Positions 9,325 to 18,608 of a DNA stretch of 64,000 bases are shown here, in pieces; the stretch's first letter is position 1, and each line of letters opens with the position of its first letter. The stretch is from positions 682,001 to 746,000 of the forward strand of contig NZ_JAHEOJ010000020.1 in the NCBI RefSeq assembly GCF_018595715.1, written 5' to 3'. The notes beneath the pieces are model-generated. The model was not told where the DNA came from, did no database searches, and worked only from the letters and a program-made list of their open reading frames with translations. This DNA is from Glaciecola sp. XM2 (GTDB lineage Bacteria; Pseudomonadota; Gammaproteobacteria; Enterobacterales; Alteromonadaceae). A program made the position numbers and the translations under genes.

Positions 9325-11844
9325 TCAAAGCATACCTTGAAGCCTCTGGCGAGCCTGCTCAAAACGCTCGTACAGTTTTGGCATATCTTGCTCTTTATAA
9401 GCATCCTTTGCTCGTTGCTGTGAGGCATTGATAGCTCTTATCAAATCTTGCGCTGCGGCCTTTCTTGCAGTTTGTTCGATACTGCCTATTTCATTTATCC
9501 AAATAGGCGATGAGTGCGCGAACGGGCGGGCGTGCATGGTTGGCCAGCTATCTTGCTTTAATTCAGAGGTCATTGTTCGAGCAGCAATCCAGCCACCTTC
9601 AGGTAAGGTGAGGCTGCCGCTGAAGTTTGTTGTTTTGCCAGCCGCTACGCCCGAAAAGGTTTCAACAACTTCGCCATTAACGATGATTTCTACTACATCT
9701 AGGTCAACGGTAGAGCTGATATCAAGTGAAAACGTCTGCTTGCCCGCGTCTATTGTGTCTCCTGGCTTGGCATTACCCACGCTAAACAAAAGACTCGGCC
9801 CGGTAGTCACAAAGCTTCGCCCTGCAATGGCGCCGGCTAATACTGAATCTTTCATGTCTGGGGTTTCAAGAGGTCTAACATAGGCGCGTCCGGTGCCAAC
9901 GGTGGGTACTCTGTGAAAATCTATCCACGTATCGGTGCCCGACATGGCGCTCACCGGGCGACCAATATTTAATAAGCGATACCACAGTTGTGCGTTGGCA
10001 ATTGGGCTAGTCCATGCGCATACAATCTCCAGTCCCATTTTTGCTTCAAGCACGCCATCAGACACAAGCTCTAATGGTATGCTGGTGAGGTTCTCATCGG
10101 CAAACGGGTCGCCATCATCACCGACCGGGTGCACGTAGGTGGCAAACGCACCAACCTTGTTGGCGTAAGCAAATACGCCTGCGTTGCTTACATTGGGGTC
10201 ACCTAAGATAGGAAACAGGTGACCAAAAAACCAAGGATGGTGTGGCTCAGTTACATTAAGTAGGCCAATATGACCATGAAAGTGAGAGCGCACCTCTTGG
10301 CCTTGCACGACATGTTGTGCATCATGTTGCGTGTGTTTTCCGACAATGTCGCTGTCTATCAACCGCTCCCATCTATTCCATGACATCGGAACGAGGTAGT
10401 TAAGATCTTCACCGCGCATTTGCACCAGAGCATCATCATGGTTTGCACGCTGATGCCCGTCGCCATTCAAATGAACATGAAAGTCAGCGGACTGATACCC
10501 ATAGCGCTGACTATTGAATACAAGGTCGTTGGTAATATCGACGTACGCCGTCTCACCTGATTTAACGGTGACGTTCGCTGAAAAGACTTCAGCCATTGGA
10601 CCTTGCGTTGCAAGCAAAGCATAGTCACCAACCGGTAAATTCAAGGTAATCGTTTTGTCTGCATAAAAGTACGAGCGAGCGGTTTGCGCATCAAAAAAGC
10701 TTGCGCCTGCGGGATTTGTTACTGGGTGGCCATCGGCTGATACAATGCTAACGCGAGCCGTACTGGGTAAGCCTTCATTATTAGAAACCGATAAGCGCAT
10801 TTGACCGGTAGCAACACCATAGTCCCAACGCGTAATATTTACCGTGCTAATTTCGCCACCCACAGTGGCAATGTGTTTGAGTTCAAACTGACGGTTTTCA
10901 CCAATATCTACAAAATAAATGCTGTTGCCATCGGCGCTGAATGCCGGCGTCATTGCGTAATTTGTGTGGTAGGTCAGTCTTTTTTTAACACCGAGATCAG
11001 AAAGATTCATTGTGTACAGGTGATAGTCGTTATCAATAGGCGCGCTGTACACGAGCAAATCAAGCGATGGATGCATGTCTGACGTGAAATGATAGGTAAG
11101 CGTTTGTGCATTAATTATCTTATCTTCACCGCTTATAAAGTCACGATGCCGCAGCACACGATGCTCACGATTACCATGTAGATAAACCACCCCTTTACCG
11201 TTTGCGACGCGCCGAGCATTTCTCACCACTTGGGGCAAACGCGTGATTTGCTGCTCATTACCGTCGGCGATATTGCGTTGGTAAAGCTCGAGGGAGCCAG
11301 ACTTTCCGCTGGTGTAATACAGTACGCTACCATCATGAGAAAACTCAGGATCTAAGTCTATAGCGGGGCTGTTGATGACCATTTCGCTGCCACTTGAGAG
11401 GTGTTTTAATACCACCGCGGTGTCGTCGCCAAAATCGCGCACAAAGGCGAGTTGTTGACCGTCCCTTGACCATCGTGGCCGAGAGTCTTGGGCTGAGCCA
11501 GAAGTTAAACGATTCGCGACACCGGTATCAATGTCTACTAACCAAATCCAACCTTTTGAAGAAATGGCAATGCGCTTACCATCAGGTGAGGGGGCAGGGT
11601 CGGTGATACCATATGCATGGATGGGCAGCTCATGTTGCTCTAGATAGATTTGATGTCCAAAGTCGTCCAGTTTGGGATACTGATTGACCCACTGAGCATA
11701 AGCGGGTGTGCTAAGGGCAAATATGCAAGCGAAGCTCAGACAAAAAACGGATAGGGAAAAACCCCGCATAGGCAGTTTGGCCGGTGAACGCAGTCGTAAG
11801 TTGTAACTACGCTTGGTGAGCAAAAGAAATAAACTACGATACAT
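9325..11844 (-). CDS. Exported beta-propeller plus CehA/McbA-type metallohydrolase
   Basis: About 839 residues. After a long signal region (hydrophobic FSLSVFCLSFACIFAL, cleavage after AYAQ) come TolB/WD40-like repeats (DPAPSPDGKRIAIS, RPRWSRDGQQLAFV, DPEFSHDGSVLYYT), a carboxypeptidase-regulatory-like beta-sandwich, and a PHP-like hydrolase domain. The hydrolase domain has ADFHVHLN, SHFHGH, TYVHPVGDDGD and SGTDTW as putative metal ligands. Relatives are annotated as amidohydrolase-like or CehA/McbA metallohydrolases; the substrate is unknown. ATG 11844 is preferred because AAGGG sits nine bases upstream; ATG 11769 would give a shorter signal peptide. It is monocistronic and convergent with the alkylsulfatase-like gene. 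Confidence 0.78.
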   Translation of the reverse strand: MYRSLFLLLTKRSYNLRLRSPAKLPMRGFSLSVFCLSFACIFALSTPAYAQWVNQYPKLDDFGHQIYLEQHELPIHAYGITDPAPSPDGKRIAISSKGWIWLVDIDTGVANRLTSGSAQDSRPRWSRDGQQLAFVRDFGDDTAVVLKHLSSGSEMVINSPAIDLDPEFSHDGSVLYYTSGKSGSLELYQRNIADGNEQQITRLPQVVRNARRVANGKGVVYLHGNREHRVLRHRDFISGEDKIINAQTLTYHFTSDMHPSLDLLVYSAPIDNDYHLYTMNLSDLGVKKRLTYHTNYAMTPAFSADGNSIYFVDIGENRQFELKHIATVGGEISTVNITRWDYGVATGQMRLSVSNNEGLPSTARVSIVSADGHPVTNPAGASFFDAQTARSYFYADKTITLNLPVGDYALLATQGPMAEVFSANVTVKSGETAYVDITNDLVFNSQRYGYQSADFHVHLNGDGHQRANHDDALVQMRGEDLNYLVPMSWNRWERLIDSDIVGKHTQHDAQHVVQGQEVRSHFHGHIGLLNVTEPHHPWFFGHLFPILGDPNVSNAGVFAYANKVGAFATYVHPVGDDGDPFADENLTSIPLELVSDGVLEAKMGLEIVCAWTSPIANAQLWYRLLNIGRPVSAMSGTDTWIDFHRVPTVGTGRAYVRPLETPDMKDSVLAGAIAGRSFVTTGPSLLFSVGNAKPGDTIDAGKQTFSLDISSTVDLDVVEIIVNGEVVETFSGVAAGKTTNFSGSLTLPEGGWIAARTMTSELKQDSWPTMHARPFAHSSPIWINEIGSIEQTARKAAAQDLIRAINASQQRAKDAYKEQDMPKLYERFEQARQRLQGML

Positions 11845-12051
11845 AATCCACAACCCTTAAAGTAACATATGGTTTTACTATGCGATGTTTTTGTCATAAA
11901 CACTAGCGGATCTCGTAATTTATTGCTTTTTCAAGCCTACAACGGCGCTGTTTTTTGACATAGTCATGAGGGCAATACATATCGCCTATCTTGACTAGAA
12001 GATGATAAAAGGCAATATTGGCAACTGTAATGAACGCAAAGGAGCACTTTC

Positions 12052-12300
12052 ATGGACTATGAGGCACTGTCTGAGCTAAGCGATGAACAACTTCTGGTAG
12101 AGGCAAAAAAAGCAAAATCGAGTGCAATTACCCATGCGTTTTTAATTGGGTTTTTAGCGGGCATTATCTTGTTCAGTGTTTTTGCCAATAGTATTGGCCT
12201 GGTGACATTGATTCCTTTATTTTTGATTTATAAGCTTGTAAAACCTTCAGCGCAAAAAGACGTCCTTGAAAGGGTGTTAAAAGAAAGAAACCTAAAATAA
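12052..12300 (+). CDS. Small two-helix membrane protein, unknown function
   Basis: 82 residues: an acidic amphipathic N-terminus (residues 1-20), two adjacent hydrophobic segments (about 26-44 and 47-62) and a basic C-terminal tail. AAGGAG lies at ideal distance before ATG 12052, so it is very likely translated. I do not recognise the family. It sits upstream of the sulfide operon, but 287 bases and a separate promoter intervene, so no functional link is claimed. Confidence 0.7.
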   Translation: MDYEALSELSDEQLLVEAKKAKSSAITHAFLIGFLAGIILFSVFANSIGLVTLIPLFLIYKLVKPSAQKDVLERVLKERNLK

Positions 12301-12525
12301 AGAACCCTAAAATAAATATACGTGCCTCATGCACTGACCACCTTCTGTTAAGGAGCATCGCAATGGCCGCAAGCAGACAGTGCCAAGGTGCTCGCTAGGC
12401 TCAACAAGCGTTACCGTCAGTGCGCTGACTTATCTTGCACTCCCTGCAAGCATCGGTTGCGTCAACCCCTCAATCTTTTTGTTCTCATTTATCTTGATCT
12501 TGCGCAAAAAAAATACACGCAAGCC

Positions 12526-12565
12526 TTGAAAGATTATGTATATGTCTTTATGGTATAACATATAC
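12526..12565 (+). promoter_or_regulatory. Promoter and candidate operator of the sulfide-oxidation operon
   Basis: TTGAAA (12526-12531) and TATGGT (12549-12554) with a 17-base spacer form a plausible sigma-70 promoter. A perfect inverted repeat, GTATATGT (12538-12545) and ACATATAC (12558-12565) separated by 12 bases, covers the spacer and -10 box, which is where a repressor would bind. Sulfide/persulfide-sensing ArsR-type repressors (BigR, SqrR) bind AT-rich palindromes before such operons. No regulator gene is visible nearby, so its identity is inference. Confidence 0.5.
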
Positions 12566-12587
12566 GATTAATGAATATAGGGTAAAG

Positions 12588-13400
12588 ATGTTCATATTAG
12601 GTTACTTGGCGGCCATTGTGATGGGCCTTGTTCTCGGGGTTATCGGGGGTGGTGGCTCTATTCTAACCGTGCCCATTTTAGTGTATCTGATGGGCATTGA
12701 TGCCACGGTAGCCACGGGATACTCCTTGTTGATTGTAGGCACAACAGCGGCATTTGGTGCTATTCGTTACTTTAAAGATGGATTGGTTGACGTTAAGGCA
12801 TCCATCATTTTTGCGATCCCATCTATTATCGCTGTCTATTTGACGCGGGCATACCTAATGCCGGCCATACCAAATGAAATTATTAGCACGCCTTTTACCG
12901 TATCTAAGAACATGGCTATTATGGTGTTGTTCGCGTTATTAATGCTCAGTTCTGCGGTGTTGATGTTACGTAAAGCTTATGCAAAAACCGAAGAGCCTAC
13001 TCCTAGTGCCGACGTTGCGACCGAGAAAAAACAAGCGTCTTTTGTATTTATCGTACTAGAGGGTGCGGTAGTTGGCGTTGTGACCGGCATACTGGGCGCG
13101 GGGGGTGGTTTTTTGATTATTCCTGCCTTAGTGCTCTTTATGAATATGCCAATGAAAACCGCCGTTGGCTCATCACTTTTCATTATTGCGCTTAAATCAT
13201 TACTTGGCTTTACCGGCGACTTGCAAGCCGGAATTGAATTAGAAGTACCGTTACTTCCCCTGATGTTGCTAGCCACCTGTTTAGGTATGGCAATATCGAC
13301 CAAAATAGCAGGCAAATTAGATGGGACGGCACTGCAAAAAATCTTTGCCGTTTTTACCTTGGTAATTGCATGTTTCATTATTACCAAAGAACTTATTTAG
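12588..13400 (+). CDS. TauE/SafE (TSUP) family sulfur-compound membrane transporter
   Basis: A 270-residue polytopic inner-membrane protein of the TSUP family with two repeat halves. Each half has a Gly-rich signature (LGVIGGGGSILTVPIL near residues 18-33 and GILGAGGGFLIIPAL near 165-180), joined by a polar loop around residues 130-145. TSUP members move sulfite, thiosulfate, sulfoacetate or related anions. It is the first gene of an operon with a persulfide-dioxygenase-like protein and SQR, 13 bases before the next gene. Likely role by context: export of sulfite or thiosulfate produced during sulfide oxidation. Confidence 0.85.
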   Translation: MFILGYLAAIVMGLVLGVIGGGGSILTVPILVYLMGIDATVATGYSLLIVGTTAAFGAIRYFKDGLVDVKASIIFAIPSIIAVYLTRAYLMPAIPNEIISTPFTVSKNMAIMVLFALLMLSSAVLMLRKAYAKTEEPTPSADVATEKKQASFVFIVLEGAVVGVVTGILGAGGGFLIIPALVLFMNMPMKTAVGSSLFIIALKSLLGFTGDLQAGIELEVPLLPLMLLATCLGMAISTKIAGKLDGTALQKIFAVFTLVIACFIITKELI

Positions 13401-13413
13401 TAAGGAAAATAAT

Positions 13414-14268
13414 ATGAACATTAAAACGTTTCACGACCCAAGCACCGCCACTTTTACCTATGTTGTCAGCGATCCTAAAACGAAAAAATGCGCCGTAATA
13501 GACTCGGTACTAGACTATGATCAATATGCAGGTAAAGCCACGACGCAAAGTGCAGATGCGGTGATTGACTATATCGAAAAAAGTGGCTTTAGCAATGAAT
13601 GGATACTCGAGACCCATGTGCATGCCGACCACATTACCGCTGCCCATTATCTGAAAACCAAGATCGGCGGCAAGATTGGCATTGGCGAGCATATCAAAGA
13701 TGTGTTGGAGCTTTGGGTACCCATTTTTGAAATTGAAAAGGATGTGTGTTTAGAAGGCAACCAGTTCGATGTATTGTTTAGCGAGGGGCAAACTTTCAAT
13801 ATCGGTGAGCTAGAAGTGTCGGTTTGGTCAACACCTGGTCATACGCCAGCGTGCGTAAGTTATTTAGTACAGGGACACATATTTGTAGGTGATACCATGT
13901 TTGCTCCGCACCTTGGTACCGCTCGTTGCGATTTCCCCGGCGGTAGCGCAACCATGCTGTATAAAACCATTCAACGCTTGTTTACTTTGCCTGATGAAAC
14001 AGTGGTTCACCTTGGTCATGATTATCCAGCAGAAGGCAATGACCCAACATCAAGCGTGACCATTGGACAAGCTAAGCAAGAAAATGTACAAATTAAACCT
14101 GACACCAAACTCGAAGAATATGTGTCAAAACGTGAGGCGAGAGATGCCACACTTGCGGTACCTAAGCTACTGCTGCCTGGCTTGCAGGCAAATTTAAGAA
14201 ACGGCCAATTTGGTGAAGTGTCAGCAGGCGGTAAGCAATTTATTAAAATTCCAGTCAACGTGCTATAG
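13414..14268 (+). CDS. Persulfide dioxygenase-like MBL-fold protein
   Basis: A 284-residue metallo-beta-lactamase-fold protein of the ETHE1/BLH persulfide dioxygenase group, which oxidises glutathione persulfide to sulfite. Seen: THVHADH metal motif near residue 65, TPGHTPACVSY, GDTMFAP, and a C-terminal HLGHDYP with further ligands. Start chosen at ATG 13414 because AAGGA lies nine bases upstream; a longer frame would overlap the transporter gene. It lies between the TSUP transporter and SQR, with ten bases to SQR. Family assignment is firm; the exact sulfur substrate is inferred from context. Confidence 0.85.
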   Translation: MNIKTFHDPSTATFTYVVSDPKTKKCAVIDSVLDYDQYAGKATTQSADAVIDYIEKSGFSNEWILETHVHADHITAAHYLKTKIGGKIGIGEHIKDVLELWVPIFEIEKDVCLEGNQFDVLFSEGQTFNIGELEVSVWSTPGHTPACVSYLVQGHIFVGDTMFAPHLGTARCDFPGGSATMLYKTIQRLFTLPDETVVHLGHDYPAEGNDPTSSVTIGQAKQENVQIKPDTKLEEYVSKREARDATLAVPKLLLPGLQANLRNGQFGEVSAGGKQFIKIPVNVL

Positions 14269-14277
14269 GACATAATT

Positions 14278-15945
14278 ATGTTAGATATTAAAACGGTCAC
14301 CCCGCTACTTGGCGTTGCACCACAAATTATGCCCGAAGATCTGCAAACGCTGAAGGCGTTAGGTTTTAAAACAGTTATCTGTAATCGCCCTGATGGAGAG
14401 GGGGCGGATCAACCAACCTTCACAGAAATTCAAGTAGAAGCTGAAAAGCTTGGTCTCGCTTGCGCTTATGTGCCAGCGATTAGCGGCAAAGTGACGCAAG
14501 ACGACGTAGATAAGTTTGGGCAAACCCTAAGTGAACTTCCGGGCCCAACCTTGGCATATTGTCGCACCGGTACGCGCTCGATAACTCTGTGGGCTATGTC
14601 TGCTACGAAAAAACATACCTTCGAAGAGATATTATCTCTCTCGCAAAAAGCGGGCTATGATTTATCTGGCGTAGTAAGGCGCTTAAAGAATGGCGGGGAT
14701 ACGCCTACTGATGACGCGCAATACACGCACAGTGTTGTTATCGTAGGGGCAGGCGCTGCTGGGATTGCGGTCGCATCAAGTCTTAAGTCACGTTCACCAG
14801 AGCTTGATATTGCGATTATTGACCCTGCAGAAGTACATTATTATCAGCCTGGCTGGACCATGGTTGGCTGCGGTGTATTTGACCCTAACGAAACCGTTAG
14901 AACCACCGCCTCGGTCATTCCTGAAGGAGTAACGTGGATTAAAGCCGCGGCCGCCGCCTTTTTACCAAAAGAGAATACCTTGATTATTGACGGTTGCCGC
15001 ATCGTCAAATATGAACAATTGGTCGTTTGCCCAGGCATCAAGCTTGATTGGAACAAAATTGAAGGCTTATCTGAAACTCTCGGACGCAATGGCGTGACCT
15101 CTAACTATCGCTTTGACCTAGCTCCCTACACGTGGGAATTGGTAAAAGGATTGAAAAAGGGCAAGGCGATATTTTCTCAGCCGCCAATGCCAATAAAATG
15201 CGCAGGCGCACCACAAAAAGCCATGTATATGTCTTGTGACCATTGGTATCGCAACCAATCATTAGCTGATATTGAAGTCGATTTTTATAATGCTGGTGGG
15301 GTGCTCTTTGGGGTGAAAGAATACGTACCTGCACTCATGGAATACGTTGAGAAGTATCGTGCAAACCTCCATTTTTCCCATGAGTTGATTGCCGTGGACG
15401 GTGAGACCAAAACAGCAACGTTTGAAGTAACGTCTGATAGCGGCAAGTCAATTGTCAAACAGCAGTTTGATATGTTACATGTTGTACCGCCGCAATCTCC
15501 GCCAGATTTTATTAGAGTTAGTCCTTTGGTGGACGAGAGTGGTTGGGTGGATGTTGATCAATCTACTTTACAGCACAAAACCTATGAAAATGTGTTTGCA
15601 TTGGGGGATGTGATCAATGCACCGAATGCTAAAACAGCGGCCGCTGCCCGCATGCAAGCTCCAATTGTTGCCACAAACTTACTATATGCGCGCGGCCATA
15701 ATAGCAATAGAGCCATTTACAATGGCTACGGAAGTTGCCCACTTACCGTAGAAAGAGGCAAAGTAGTGTTGGCGGAGTTTGGCTATGGCGGCAAAATCTT
15801 AAATAGCATGCCAACATGGTTGATTAACGGCAAGCGCCCATCTCGCTTGGCGTGGTTTCTAAAAGAGACCATCCTGCCACCTATATATTGGCAAGGCATG
15901 CTAAAGGGGCGCGAATGGTTAGCAAAACCACAGGTGCCTAAATAA
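14278..15945 (+). CDS. Fusion: DSP-PTPase-like (BLH-type) domain + sulfide:quinone oxidoreductase
   Basis: 555 residues in two parts. Residues 1-115 are a dual-specificity-phosphatase-like domain (the beta-lactamase-hydrolase-like, TIGR01244-type domain) with an intact CX5R loop, CRTGTRS. Residues about 145-550 are a flavoprotein sulfide:quinone oxidoreductase: the FAD dinucleotide motif VIVGAGAAGIAVAS, catalytic-type cysteines in VGCG, PIKCAGAPQKA and nearby, and the C-terminal FAD motif FALGDV. SQR oxidises sulfide to persulfide and passes electrons to the quinone pool at the membrane. AGGA precedes the start. Fusing the two domains puts the sulfur-transfer domain next to the sulfide oxidase. 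Confidence 0.87.
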   Translation: MLDIKTVTPLLGVAPQIMPEDLQTLKALGFKTVICNRPDGEGADQPTFTEIQVEAEKLGLACAYVPAISGKVTQDDVDKFGQTLSELPGPTLAYCRTGTRSITLWAMSATKKHTFEEILSLSQKAGYDLSGVVRRLKNGGDTPTDDAQYTHSVVIVGAGAAGIAVASSLKSRSPELDIAIIDPAEVHYYQPGWTMVGCGVFDPNETVRTTASVIPEGVTWIKAAAAAFLPKENTLIIDGCRIVKYEQLVVCPGIKLDWNKIEGLSETLGRNGVTSNYRFDLAPYTWELVKGLKKGKAIFSQPPMPIKCAGAPQKAMYMSCDHWYRNQSLADIEVDFYNAGGVLFGVKEYVPALMEYVEKYRANLHFSHELIAVDGETKTATFEVTSDSGKSIVKQQFDMLHVVPPQSPPDFIRVSPLVDESGWVDVDQSTLQHKTYENVFALGDVINAPNAKTAAAARMQAPIVATNLLYARGHNSNRAIYNGYGSCPLTVERGKVVLAEFGYGGKILNSMPTWLINGKRPSRLAWFLKETILPPIYWQGMLKGREWLAKPQVPK

Positions 15946-16016
15946 CGCCTTACATTGCTTGATAGCTAGAGGCATCTGTTAATAGGGTGTCGCTCTCGAC
16001 AAGATAGCGTCATAAA

Positions 16017-16054
16017 GAAAGCCCAGTGAAGACTCAGTCTTCACTGGGCTTTTT
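16017..16054. terminator. Bidirectional terminator between SQR fusion gene and icd
   Basis: A perfect 13-bp stem (GCCCAGTGAAGAC / GTCTTCACTGGGC) with the loop TCA, flanked by A and T runs. It serves the two convergent genes. Confidence 0.93.
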
Positions 16055-16067
16055 GATGAATGCGTTG

Positions 16068-18302
16068 TTATTTAGCAGCGTCTAAAATACTGTTAAATGT
16101 CGCACTTGGTCTCATGACTTTTGCACAAGCTTCGTCATCAATTTTATAGTAACCGCCAATGTCTACCGCTTGGCCTTGGACTTCATTTAGCTCTTTCATA
16201 ATGACGTCTTCATTTGCACTTAGCTGGTCGTACAGTGGTTTAAAGTGCGCCGCAAGCTCGGCATCAACAGTCTGCTCAGACAGTTCTTTTGCCCAATACA
16301 AACTCAAGTAGAAATGACTACCGCGGTTGTCAATTTCACCTACTTTACGAGAAGGAGACTTACCATTATCTAGTAAATGCCCGGTAGCCGCATCGAGTGT
16401 ATCTGCAAGGATCTTAGCACGGGCATTACCATGCTTTTGACCAAGGTCTTCAATCGATACTGCAAGGGCTAAAAACTCACCTAGTGAATCCCAACGTAAG
16501 TGGTTTTCTTCAATGAGCTGCTGCACGTGCTTAGGTGCGCTGCCACCTGCGCCGGTTTCAAACAAACCGCCGCCTTTCATTAATGGCACTACCGAAAGCA
16601 TTTTTGCGCTGGTGCCAAGCTCTAAGATAGGGAACAAGTCGGTGAGATAGTCACGTAATATGTTACCTGTTGCAGAGATAGTGTCTAAACCTCTCGCAAC
16701 ACGCTCAAGGGTATAACGCATAGCTCGCACCTGCGACATAATTTGAATGTCTAAACCAGAGGTGTCATGGTCTTTAAGATATTTACGCACTTTCTTGATA
16801 AGTTCATTTTCGTGCGGTCTGTATGGGTCTAACCAAAATACAACCGGTGTATTAGATTCACGTGCTCTTCTAACAGCTAGCTTCACCCAATCTTGGATAG
16901 GTAAATCTTTAGTTTGGCACATGCGCCAGATATCGCCTTTTTCAATACGTTGCTCAAGCAATACTTCGCCAGTGTCTACATCAACAATGCGAGCTACGCC
17001 TGCAGATGCTGACTCAAAGGTCTTATCATGTGAGCCATACTCTTCTGCTTTTTGCGCCATGAGGCCAACGTTTGGAACGGTACCCATAGTGGTTGGATCG
17101 AAGTTACCGTGCCATTTACAGAAGTTGATCATCTCTTGGTATATGCGCGCAAAGGTTGATTCTGGCATAACTGCTTTACAGTCGTATGGATTGCCGTCAG
17201 CGCCCCACATTTTGCCGCCTGAGCGAATCATCGCCGGCATTGATGCGTCTACAATTACGTCACTTGGTGAATGGAAGTTTGTAATGCCCTTAGAAGAATC
17301 AACCATCGCAAGGCGAGGGCGGTTTTCTTGGCAAGCATGCAAATCACGCTCTATTTCTTCGCGCTTTGCGCTAGATAAAGTTGCGATTTTCTCATAAAGG
17401 TTTGCCATGCCGTTGTTTACGTTAATACCTAACTCGTCAAATAGCTTTCCGTGTTTTTCAAACGCATCTTTATAGTAAATCTTAACTGCGTGACCAAACA
17501 CAATGGGGTGAGACACCTTCATCATGGTTGCTTTTACGTGCAATGAGAACAAGATACCTGCGTCGCGACAATCATCCATTTCGCGCTCATAGAATTCACA
17601 AAGCTCTTTTTTGCTCATAAACATTAAATCGATTACTTCGTCTTTTTGCAGTGGAAGTTCTGGTTTTAATACCTCAATTTTTCCATCGTCGGCTAATAGC
17701 TCCATTCTTACCGTGCGCGCACTATCTAAGGTGATAGATTGCTCACCATCGTAAAAGTCGCCTTTATGCATGTGAGAAACGTGCGTGTTTGACCACTGCT
17801 TCCATTCGCCCATGGAATGCGGGAATTTACGCGCAAAGTTTTTTACCGCTTTGGGTGCACGACGATCTGAATTACCTTCGCGTAGTACAGGGTTTACAGC
17901 GCTTCCAAGGCTTTTACCATAGCGCTGGCGAATCGCTTTTTCTTCGTCTGTCTTTGGATCATCTGGATAGTTAGGTAATGCGTAGCCTTTGCTCTGCAAC
18001 TCTTTAATGCATGTCTTCAATTGTTGAACAGATGCACTGATATTTGGCAATTTAATGATGTTCGTGTCGGGTTCTTGCGTTAGTCTACCCAATTCAGCCA
18101 GATTGTCATTTAGGCGCTGGTGCTCTTCAAGAAATTCAGGAAATTCTGCAATGACTCGCGCGGCAACAGAAATATCACTTAACTCAACCTCGATATTTGC
18201 AGCAGCCGTAAATCTGCGAACAATGGGCAACAAAGAAGCGGTTGCCAATAGCGGTGCTTCATCGGTATAAGTATAGATAATCTTTTGTTTGTTATCTGAC
18301 AT
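16068..18302 (-). CDS. icd: Monomeric NADP-dependent isocitrate dehydrogenase
   Basis: A 744-residue monomeric-type IDH (Idh-II family), unrelated in length to the roughly 416-residue dimeric enzyme. It converts isocitrate to 2-oxoglutarate, CO2 and NADPH in the TCA cycle. Seen: family-typical N-terminus ([20 protein letters not shown]), substrate region with [18 protein letters not shown], and C-terminal [14 protein letters not shown]. The length matches the family. It is monocistronic, with a terminator immediately downstream. ATG 18302 is supported by the conserved N-terminus and an AAGGA upstream. Confidence 0.96.
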   Translation of the reverse strand: MSDNKQKIIYTYTDEAPLLATASLLPIVRRFTAAANIEVELSDISVAARVIAEFPEFLEEHQRLNDNLAELGRLTQEPDTNIIKLPNISASVQQLKTCIKELQSKGYALPNYPDDPKTDEEKAIRQRYGKSLGSAVNPVLREGNSDRRAPKAVKNFARKFPHSMGEWKQWSNTHVSHMHKGDFYDGEQSITLDSARTVRMELLADDGKIEVLKPELPLQKDEVIDLMFMSKKELCEFYEREMDDCRDAGILFSLHVKATMMKVSHPIVFGHAVKIYYKDAFEKHGKLFDELGINVNNGMANLYEKIATLSSAKREEIERDLHACQENRPRLAMVDSSKGITNFHSPSDVIVDASMPAMIRSGGKMWGADGNPYDCKAVMPESTFARIYQEMINFCKWHGNFDPTTMGTVPNVGLMAQKAEEYGSHDKTFESASAGVARIVDVDTGEVLLEQRIEKGDIWRMCQTKDLPIQDWVKLAVRRARESNTPVVFWLDPYRPHENELIKKVRKYLKDHDTSGLDIQIMSQVRAMRYTLERVARGLDTISATGNILRDYLTDLFPILELGTSAKMLSVVPLMKGGGLFETGAGGSAPKHVQQLIEENHLRWDSLGEFLALAVSIEDLGQKHGNARAKILADTLDAATGHLLDNGKSPSRKVGEIDNRGSHFYLSLYWAKELSEQTVDAELAAHFKPLYDQLSANEDVIMKELNEVQGQAVDIGGYYKIDDEACAKVMRPSATFNSILDAAK

Positions 18303-18608
18303 GAATGAGGAATTCCTTTATTTTAGTGGACGAAAAATAAATGTATTGTAGTCATTATTCAACAGGATTTGGTGCTTGTTACTACCAAAAGCTATATGTT
18401 TTTTAATAATAACATTATGTGCGTGAAATATTTACACTAATTGAGGGTTACAGGCTCAAAAAAAGAGCGTAACTTAGACCTTTGCGACTAGCGAGGAAAA
18501 CTTCACTTGGTTTGCCATACTATTCATACACGCTTTGTTTCAGCTTACTGATGCGTTGTGCTTCGCCTTTCAAAAATACGATGGCAAAACTGCCTATAGG
18601 AGTCATTT
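18303..18608. other. Divergent promoter region icd / cyclophilin-like gene
   Basis: 306 bases between divergent genes. AT-rich, with no ORF, hairpin or repeat that I can support; GGAG for the rightward gene is at its right edge. It must contain the two start regions, but no -35/-10 pair stands out. Confidence 0.4.
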
